Shown here piece by piece: positions 59,101-64,000 of a stretch of DNA of 64,000 nt. Source of the DNA: Chitinophagaceae bacterium (lineage in GTDB: Bacteria; Bacteroidota; Bacteroidia; Chitinophagales; Chitinophagaceae); assembly GCA_017307735.1 (NCBI GenBank), contig JAFKGR010000002.1, positions 248,001 through 312,000 on the forward strand, written 5' to 3'. The translations under genes and the position numbers were made by a program. The notes beneath the pieces were generated by a model, which saw nothing but the letters and a program-made list of their open reading frames with translations, ran no database searches and had not been told where the DNA came from. The first letter of the stretch is position 1. Every line of letters starts with the position of its first letter.

Positions 59101-59935
59101 CTGGGTGGCTTATGATAAAAACCAGTATAATATTATTAAGAAAGTAGAAGCACAAGGAATACCATTAAAGGACTGGAATATAGAGATTAACTATGGTATT
59201 AAAACCGGCTTTAATCAAGCATTTATAATTGACACTGAAACAAGAGATCGATTAATAAAAGCAGATCCAAAAAGTGCTGAAATTATTAAACCTATTTTAC
59301 GTGGAGAAGACGTGAAGGCCTATGTTCCCGAATGGAATAATAAGTGGTTAATTAATTCACATAATGGTTTAAAATCTAAAGGTATTCCAGCAATAAATGT
59401 AGAAAAGGATTATAAAGCTATATACGAGTGGTTATCTCAATTTCAGTCTAAGTTGGAAAAACGTACCGATAAAGGTTATCACTGGACCAATTTAAGAAAC
59501 TGCGCTTATCTTGAAGAGTTTAGTAAACCTAAAATTATATATCCAAATATGACTAAATACTTGCCTTTTGTATATGATAAAGGCTCGTTGTATATCAACG
59601 ATAAAGGGTTTATTATGACCGGTGATTCTCTTTACTACCTTACAGTTTTTTTTAACTCTGAATTATTTCGGTTTTGCTTTAAAAATAACTTTCCAGAACT
59701 ACTGGGTGAATCAAGAGAACTACGAAAAGTGTTTTTTGAAAAAATTAATGTGAAGCCTGTACAAGATGAGATTTGGTATAAACAAATGTTAGAACAAATC
59801 ATTCGTAAAAAGAAAGAAGGACTGCCAATAGATTTATTGCAAAACCAAGTCAACGAAAAGATTTATGATTTGTATGACGTAACTCAGGATGAACGAAGTT
59901 TAATCAATTTAGAATTACATACTACTATTTATTAA
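56153..59935 (+). CDS. Single-chain type IIG restriction-modification enzyme (Eco57I-like)
   Basis: 1260 residues. It combines an N-terminal PD-(D/E)XK-like nuclease region (DLVIHSGK with GVIIEAKKP, residues 76-98), a helical connector, an N6-adenine methyltransferase with motif I CDPAVGSGHFLVS near 557 and motif IV VIGNPPYIQLQ near 841, an insertion with a coiled coil (SETKKLEAEIEEIK), and a C-terminal target-recognition region (about 860-1260). The last about 117 residues (from about 1144) form a TaqI_C-like specificity tail with GFIMTGDSLYYLT and FPELLGESREL. Methylation and cleavage would be directed by the same specificity region. A diverged inverted copy of this tail follows directly, with an invertase beyond it. 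Confidence 0.93.
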   Translation: MNIKELKPKKALNKAFLKVKPNRTDIECFKANLIQLLDRTNDTESEEFHKNLVSDFLKKTYYDPAYFINTKGRKDLVIHSGKNAASPVGVIIEAKKPTNKSEMITTEKLNAKAFHELMLYYLEERITHKNLELKHLVITNINEWFIFDATLFERLFAENKNLVKQFNDFEGQRLSGIKTDFFYKQIAEPFLANLTQEIEFTYFDIRDYQNPLRNSNKSDDNKLIALFKLLSPEHLLKLPFANDSNSLDKRFYTELLHIIGLAETKEGSKKIIGRNKEGERNSGSILEDAIIQLDSLDKISRLDNPNHFGATNEERLFNIALELSITWINRILFLKLLEAQLISYHKGDESFSFLNFNKIKNFDDLNSLFFQVLARRYEERNADVKQAFQKVPYLNSSLFEPTEIEQQTLFISNLKDDKTLPVLPSTVLKNEQGKKRTGHLTTLKYLFEFLNAYDFSSEGSEEIQEDNKTLINASVLGLIFEKINGYKEGSFFTPGFITMYMCHETIGKGVIQKFGEYCLNHDLQDSRIERMEDIYDLVPKSISRPKANEIINSIKICDPAVGSGHFLVSALNEMIAVKSYLKILEDKTGKSLNRYEIQVVNDELIITDEDGDFFEYHPNNPESQRVQKTLFHEKQTIIENCLFGVDINPNSVKICRLRLWIELLKNAFYKNATELETLPNIDINIKCGNSLVSRFAIDADLSQALKKSKWTIDSYRIAVDTYRNAENKEQKREMERLIRDIKNDFRSEISLNDPKIKKLRKLSGELFTLTNQTQLFEKSQKEKAAWNKQVQKLTSETKKLEAEIEEIKSNKIYENAFEWRFEFPEVLDDEGKFVGFDVVIGNPPYIQLQKLGEESDSLEKQNFETFTKSGDIYQLFYEIGVNLLNNNGYLCFITSNKWMRTDYGKITRGYLGSKYNVQSIVDFGMGQMFDSATTYTCILLLAKQIPSSTILLCRIKNDYKLQIPLEEYVLNNLIEVENPHANSWVAYDKNQYNIIKKVEAQGIPLKDWNIEINYGIKTGFNQAFIIDTETRDRLIKADPKSAEIIKPILRGEDVKAYVPEWNNKWLINSHNGLKSKGIPAINVEKDYKAIYEWLSQFQSKLEKRTDKGYHWTNLRNCAYLEEFSKPKIIYPNMTKYLPFVYDKGSLYINDKGFIMTGDSLYYLTVFFNSELFRFCFKNNFPELLGESRELRKVFFEKINVKPVQDEIWYKQMLEQIIRKKKEGLPIDLLQNQVNEKIYDLYDVTQDERSLINLELHTTIY

Positions 59936-60259
59936 ATTTCTTTCATCGGTTGAAAGTATATAAATCTCGGAAAGAGATTTTTCAATTTCATTTTCTAAAT
60001 AGCTGAAATCTTTACCATTTATTTTTAGATCCACTATCTCATTTATCAAATTTGAAAAGTAGTGATTTTGTGAATTATCGATTGGTTTTACTGTTACATT
60101 TTCAAAAAAAATTTTACTAAGTTCACGAGTATCTCCCAACAACTCCGGGAAATATTCATGAAATGCAAATCGAAATAATTTTGAATTGAGAAATGCAGTC
60201 AAATAACTTAAATGCTCTCCAGTTATTATGAAGCATTTCTGGTTGGTAAAAAACGAGCG
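59582..60259. repeat. Predicted invertible segment: two specificity tails, tail to tail
   Basis: Tail A is the end of the restriction-modification gene (plus strand, 59582-59935). Tail B is its homologue on the minus strand (60259-59915). They share protein sequence without gaps over 51 positions, of which 32 are identical, and both end in DER-LIN before the stop. The two ends overlap by 21 bases. The centre is about 59925 and both tails are about 115 codons, so inversion of this segment would swap A for B in frame. GCTCGTT occurs at both outer ends in inverse orientation (59583-59589 and 60252-60258). The exact crossover site is not resolved. Confidence 0.6.
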
Positions 60260-60274
60260 TTGAAAGGGTACATT
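59915..60274 (-). pseudogene. Silent alternative specificity tail of the type IIG enzyme
   Basis: A partial gene with no start of its own: coding similarity to the C-terminus of the restriction-modification enzyme begins near 60274 (NVPFQRSFFTNQKCFIITGE) and runs to a stop at 59915. Upstream of that point the reading frame is only the antisense of the invertase start. Key matches: ITGEHLSYLT, LNSKLFRF, FPELLGDTREL, STDERNLIN. DNA identity is modest, so the tails have long been separate and probably recognise different bases. It has no ribosome site or promoter, as expected of a stored cassette. Confidence 0.75.
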
Positions 60275-60276
60275 TG
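60269..60276 (+). promoter_or_regulatory. -7 promoter box of the invertase gene
   Basis: TACATTTG fits TAnnTTTG and ends seven bases before the invertase ATG. It lies just outside or on the edge of the predicted invertible segment, so the upstream part of the promoter may change when the segment flips. Confidence 0.45.
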
Positions 60277-60283
60277 ATATAAA

Positions 60284-60877
60284 ATGATCTACGCTTACAT
60301 CAGAGTTAGTACCGAAAAACAAACAATAGAAAACCAAAGGCATGAGATAAAACAGTTTGCGGCTTCTAAGAAACTAATAATTAATAAATGGTTTGAAGAA
60401 ACCATAAGTTCCTCAAAAAAAATGGAAGAAAGAACCTTTAGTACAGTTCTTAAGAGGCTAAAACAAAATGATATTTTAATTATTTCCGAAATATCAAGAA
60501 TTGGCAGAAATCTAATGCAAATCATGAGTATTTTAAACCTTTGTATGGAAAGGAAGGCAAAAGTTTATGCTATAAAAGAAGGGTACGAACTTGGAGACAA
60601 TATCAACTCGAAAGTATTAGCGTTTGCATTTGGGCTATCTGCTGAAATTGAAAAGAACTTAATTTCTCAGAGAACAAAAGAGGCCTTAGCGAGATTAAAA
60701 TCGGAAGGTAAAAAATTAGGAAGGCCTTTTGGAAGTAAAAAGAAAAATCCCATACTTTTAATGCATACTGAATTCATTCGTAAGAAAATTTCTGAAGGAG
60801 CAAGACAAATAGATATCGCAAAAGCCTTAAAAGTACACAGACATACAGTAAAAAAATGGATGAAAGAAAACTGCTAA
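60284..60877 (+). CDS. Serine DNA invertase (resolvase/invertase family)
   Basis: 197 residues, the size of Hin/Gin/Pin-type invertases. Catalytic Ser9 is in YIRVSTEKQT, with family residues in IISEISRIGRNL near 70 and the long E helix region with FAFGLSAEIEKNLISQRTKEAL. It is followed by GRPFGSKKK and a C-terminal helix-turn-helix (RQIDIAKALKVHRHTVKKWM). It should invert DNA between two short sites by cut-and-religate with Ser-DNA intermediates. It starts next to the silent specificity tail and reads away from it, so this tail segment is the natural substrate. A role as a plain resolvase cannot be excluded. Confidence 0.9.
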   Translation: MIYAYIRVSTEKQTIENQRHEIKQFAASKKLIINKWFEETISSSKKMEERTFSTVLKRLKQNDILIISEISRIGRNLMQIMSILNLCMERKAKVYAIKEGYELGDNINSKVLAFAFGLSAEIEKNLISQRTKEALARLKSEGKKLGRPFGSKKKNPILLMHTEFIRKKISEGARQIDIAKALKVHRHTVKKWMKENC

Positions 60878-60943
60878 AATATCTAAGTCCGCTTTTATAA
60901 AAAGTCCTCTTATACAAGTCTGAGGAATACTTATATTGCAAGT

Positions 60944-62134
60944 ATGATAAACAAAAGTATTAATGATATCGCAATTGATGATTTTAAAAGCTTAAAAGAA
61001 AACGGCGTTGCGGAAGGCAAAACAATCGAGTACAAACGCGATTTAAAGCTTCTGCAGGATAGTGATAAGAAAGAGTTCCTATATGATGTTTCATCTTTTG
61101 CTAATGCATCAGGAGGTGATTTAATTTTTGGAATTAGCGAGAATAGAGAAAATGGATTACCTGAAGAATTAACAGGAATATCTCTAACGAATTTTGATGA
61201 AGAAATAAGGAAAATGGAAAGTCTGATACGAGATGGAATTGCCCCAAGGTTGACTGGAATCGAAATTAGAAAATACGATATTGGTAATAATAAATTTATT
61301 CTTCTTATTCGCATACCAAAAGGTTGGAATTCACCACATCAAGTTATTTTTAAAGGTTCAGATAAGTTTTACGCACGTTCTACAAATGGAAAGTATAAAT
61401 TAGACATAGCCGAATTACGGAACGCATTCCTCCTTTCAGAATCCATAGTTCAAAGGTTGCAAAAATTTAGAGAAGATAGGATTATGAAAATCTTAGCAAA
61501 TGAAACTTCTGTTGTTCTTCAAACTAATGCAAAAATAATGTTGCAGTTAGTCCCATTATCAACATTTCAGAATCACCAGCGCTTTGATTTAGCCAGTGTA
61601 AGTGACAATACGGTAAGACTCTCTCCTTTGGGTGGTGGAAACCGAGAATGGAGATATAATATTGAAGGAATTTTAAGTTATGTTTCTGCACCTCCTTATA
61701 AAGTTTCAGATTCATACATTCAGATTTTCTTCAATGGTGTAATTGAGACTGTAAATTCCAACATATTGGCCCCTTACGACGGTAAGTATTCAATTCCAGT
61801 AGTTGAAGGGTTTAACTATGAGAAGCAAATCGTTAAAGCAGTAAAAGAGTATTTAAATTTTCAAGAACAGATAAAAATCGAAATTCCTATTCTTGTTTTT
61901 ATAACCTTAATAGGAGTCAAAGGTTATAGAATTCAAACGAGCGGTCGTTACAGCAGATTCGATGAGGATCAAAAAATAGATAGAGATATTTTGCAAATTC
62001 CAGAGATCTGGATTAACTCTTATACTAGTAATATTGAAAGTACTTTGAAACCAGGGTTTGATATGATTTGGAATGCATCAGGTTTCGAACGTTCTTATAA
62101 CTATGATGAGGCGGGAAATTGGAATCCCAAATAA
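60944..62134 (+). CDS. AlbA_2 (Schlafen-like) domain protein
   Basis: 396 residues. The N-terminal about 130 residues match the AlbA_2 fold: EGKTIEYKRDLKLL, then YDVSSFANASGGDLIFGISE and HQVIFKGSDKFYARSTNGKY. The rest (residues 150-396) is of unknown fold. AlbA_2/Schlafen-type domains act in nucleic-acid binding or tRNA/RNA cleavage and occur often in phage-defence islands. Family data suggest this function, but it is unproven here. It lies 66 bases after the invertase on the same strand, within the ICE cargo island. Confidence 0.8.
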   Translation: MINKSINDIAIDDFKSLKENGVAEGKTIEYKRDLKLLQDSDKKEFLYDVSSFANASGGDLIFGISENRENGLPEELTGISLTNFDEEIRKMESLIRDGIAPRLTGIEIRKYDIGNNKFILLIRIPKGWNSPHQVIFKGSDKFYARSTNGKYKLDIAELRNAFLLSESIVQRLQKFREDRIMKILANETSVVLQTNAKIMLQLVPLSTFQNHQRFDLASVSDNTVRLSPLGGGNREWRYNIEGILSYVSAPPYKVSDSYIQIFFNGVIETVNSNILAPYDGKYSIPVVEGFNYEKQIVKAVKEYLNFQEQIKIEIPILVFITLIGVKGYRIQTSGRYSRFDEDQKIDRDILQIPEIWINSYTSNIESTLKPGFDMIWNASGFERSYNYDEAGNWNPK

Positions 62135-62253
62135 TATCCATTTTTCGTAATCAATTTATTAAAAAACATCAGATATAAAATCATTTCCGAAGAAAACTTA
62201 ATTTGCTTCAAGATAACGATGCCATGTAATGGTAAAACCAAATCTGTCTAACT

Positions 62254-63189
62254 ATGAACTTTGAAATACCAAAAGCAATACAAATTGAGGAAACCGAAGA
62301 GTTTAAAACATTTTCGGAAGATATTGACTTTCTAACGGAATTCTTTAGTAGTTTATCAGAACTCATTTATTTTAATGGACGTATCATTTCCTTCTTTTCC
62401 GGAAAGGAATATTACACGCTAAACACTACACTAATAAATAGCTCGGCTAAAACTATAAAAAGCATAAAACTCTGTTGTTCTATTGGAAGCTTTTCGGATG
62501 CAAATACATTAATCAGAAAATTACGAGACGACCTGATTCAATATGTTTATATTCTAAACATTATCAGCTTACGAAAACCCTTGCTTGAAGAAAGTATTGC
62601 AGATTTCAAGACAGGAAATCCAGAAGAATTTGTAAGTTCAATATTAAACCTGCAATTCAACAATAGACTTACGAAGGATGAACAGGCTGTAGCTGCCTGG
62701 TTCAATAATTCAGTTACAGATTTACCGAGACCGATCAGAAAGAAGTTAGAATTTGATAATTATATGAAAGTTCTAAAGCAGAACGACCATATCAATCACA
62801 TACTAATCGAATATAATCTTCAGGAATATTGGGAGACTTTAAGAAAGAGACTAAATGGCTATGTACATAATAACGGAACCTCTTTTGCAAGCCATAACAT
62901 CGTTACAGCAACTGACAAAAATTTGAGAGGCCATTTAAAGCAAATAAACATTCGGACAACATATGTATCATCGTTCTTTCTAGTTTTACTACTTATGATT
63001 GAATCTTCTTTAATTTCATCAACTGACTATATTGACCACCTCGATTGTGATATGCAACCACCCAACGACAGCCAGTATTTTATTGCGAGTTTCGTACAGG
63101 ATTTTATTGATAAAAAAGTTTCAAAGATTCACCCTGAACTTAAGCAATATTTAAAGGATAATAATATTAACGGAATGAGAATAGAATAA
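62254..63189 (+). CDS. Unrecognised protein of the defence island
   Basis: 311 residues, mostly helical, with no clear family. Residues around 197-203 read RLNGYVHNNG, an R-x5-H arrangement that resembles the RX4-6H motif of HEPN RNases; the alignment is too short to be sure. A hydrophobic stretch (TYVSSFFLVLLLMIESSLI, about 230-250) follows. A toxin or abortive-infection role is a hypothesis from its position beside an AlbA_2 gene. The gap to that gene is 119 bases, so it may have its own promoter. Confidence 0.6.
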   Translation: MNFEIPKAIQIEETEEFKTFSEDIDFLTEFFSSLSELIYFNGRIISFFSGKEYYTLNTTLINSSAKTIKSIKLCCSIGSFSDANTLIRKLRDDLIQYVYILNIISLRKPLLEESIADFKTGNPEEFVSSILNLQFNNRLTKDEQAVAAWFNNSVTDLPRPIRKKLEFDNYMKVLKQNDHINHILIEYNLQEYWETLRKRLNGYVHNNGTSFASHNIVTATDKNLRGHLKQINIRTTYVSSFFLVLLLMIESSLISSTDYIDHLDCDMQPPNDSQYFIASFVQDFIDKKVSKIHPELKQYLKDNNINGMRIE

Positions 63190-63570
63190 AATAACAGCAG
63201 TTGGTTTGGCAGAATCAGAATGCAGAAGAATATATTTAAAGTAGCGTGCCAGATGATACATGGAAAAGAATATGGTGTTTTATTGTATCGATAAAAACTC
63301 CTATTAAGAATTGTTGCATCTCCTGAAGATCAGACTTTACATTCAATCTTTTTTTAAAAGGATTTCCCTTGCAATCCCCAACGCCAAAAAAAATCTGGGC
63401 TTCAATTTTTCCTCCACAAGCAGAATGAAAAACGAAAGAATTTTTTCATACCGCTTGCCCATTGGGCTATGAAGAAGAAAACAAGAGTTAATCCGTTTTT
63501 ATTCCCGACTATTCCGTTCCTACATCGCGGTAACAAAGCCGGTTAACACTTGTAAAAGCCCAAATAATAT
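63190..63570. other. Intergenic gap, nothing recognised
   Basis: About 380 bases between convergent genes. I see no coding frame above background, no tRNA and no clear hairpin terminator. Confidence 0.5.
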
Positions 63571-63999
63571 TCAATATTCCTTTATTTTCTTAATCATTTT
63601 TTCGAGTGTTTGAATAGCAATCTCTTTGTCTCTTGTTTCAGCAACATAAGATTTGCTGCGCATGGAATCATAAGAAAGGTTTTCTTTATAAGGGGTAGAA
63701 AGATACGGAACAATTGTTTTGAACACTTCGTTCATTGATTTGGCTATGAGGATTTTCAATTCATCAGCCGCCCGTAGTACCAGAGCAGTCTGATCTGTAG
63801 ATAATACACACAATACTTTAGATTTTTCTTTTTCAACAGGCGTTTTTTCCTTTATACCTGCTACTTTATCCTTTAACGGTACAATAGAGAAATGAAGCTT
63901 TTTTTCCAGATAGAAAATTTCCTGGCTAAACCAGTTGCTTAGCTCATCTTTAAGATCAATTTGCTGTGGATATAAGGCAATCCCTAACTTTCTGTGCAT
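63571..63999 (-). CDS. RteC-like ICE protein, possibly partial at window edge
   Basis: At least 142 residues. An ATG lies at 63999, but the frame may extend beyond the window, so the true start is unknown. The C-terminal pattern LCVLSTDQTALVLRAADE, then ENLSYDSMRSKSYVAETRDKEIAIQTLEKMIKKIKEY, resembles the C-terminal half of RteC-type or similar Bacteroidota mobile-element proteins. RteC-like proteins regulate excision genes. The assignment is tentative. Confidence 0.45.
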   Translation of the reverse strand: MHRKLGIALYPQQIDLKDELSNWFSQEIFYLEKKLHFSIVPLKDKVAGIKEKTPVEKEKSKVLCVLSTDQTALVLRAADELKILIAKSMNEVFKTIVPYLSTPYKENLSYDSMRSKSYVAETRDKEIAIQTLEKMIKKIKEY

Positions 64000-64000
64000 C

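Noticed and set aside
59583..60258. GCTCGTT inverted match as the proven crossover site of the inversion
   Set aside because: Seven bases are too short to be convincing, and it lies in homologous coding sequence where matches are expected. Recorded only as a candidate.
60275..60343. N-terminal extension of the inverted specificity-tail reading frame, suggesting an independent 142-residue gene
   Set aside because: These codons are the antisense of the invertase start and have no similarity to the enzyme. The tail is read as a cassette without its own start.
33361..64000. Search for the second copy of the tRNA-Pro 3' end (attR)
   Set aside because: No second copy was noticed by eye in the window, so the far end of the ICE is taken to lie beyond it.

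Overview
The window looks like a chromosome segment of a Bacteroidota bacterium, most likely of the Chitinophagia/Sphingobacteriia type. Evidence: secreted proteins with type IX secretion sorting tails and Ig/YDG surface domains, TAnnTTTG-type -7 promoter boxes, an AT-rich sequence, and a Bacteroidota-type conjugative element.

Region 1 (1-33.2 kb) is host chromosome. It holds a truncated Ig-like surface adhesin, a TPR lipoprotein-like protein with glycogen branching enzyme glgB, queG, folK with a deoxynucleoside kinase, and a histidine-utilisation pathway split in two (hutG-hutI at 7.7-10.0 kb, hutU-hutH at 21.7-24.8 kb). Between the hut halves lie a YyaL-type thioredoxin-domain protein, a flavin-dependent oxidoreductase, a T9SS cargo protein, a strongly repetitive secreted protein, a serine beta-lactamase-like hydrolase, an acyl-CoA carboxylase beta subunit, rnhA and a RES/Xre toxin-antitoxin pair. 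After hutH come ftsE, a three-gene glycan cluster (two glycosyltransferases and a deacetylase), a single-domain response regulator, guanine deaminase, rpiB, a HAD hydrolase and a diheme cytochrome c.

Region 2 (33.3-64 kb) is an integrative and conjugative element (ICE) that appears to have entered at a tRNA-Pro(GGG) gene. A tyrosine integrase reads away from the tRNA. A long minus-strand transfer operon runs from about 55.8 kb to 38.2 kb: a TraD-position membrane protein, TraE, DUF1896, an 1844-residue methylase-helicase, TraF, TraG (VirB4-type ATPase), three TraI-like paralogues, TraJ, TraK, a TraL-like protein, a solitary DNA methyltransferase, TraM and TraN. It is followed by DUF3945-type and helix-turn-helix genes near the integrase. 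The far end of the element, with relaxase and coupling protein, is not in the window.

Region 3 (56.1-63.2 kb), plus strand, is a cargo defence island inside the ICE: a 1260-residue single-chain type IIG restriction-modification enzyme, a serine DNA invertase, a Schlafen/AlbA_2-type protein and an unrecognised protein. The most interesting feature is here. Directly behind the restriction-modification gene, in opposite orientation and tail to tail with it, lies a second, diverged copy of its C-terminal specificity tail, and the invertase gene starts just beyond that copy. This arrangement predicts a DNA-inversion switch that exchanges the specificity tail of the enzyme, so that a population of cells would hold two different methylation and restriction specificities. 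I could not find a long perfect inverted repeat at the predicted crossover, so the switch is an inference from architecture.
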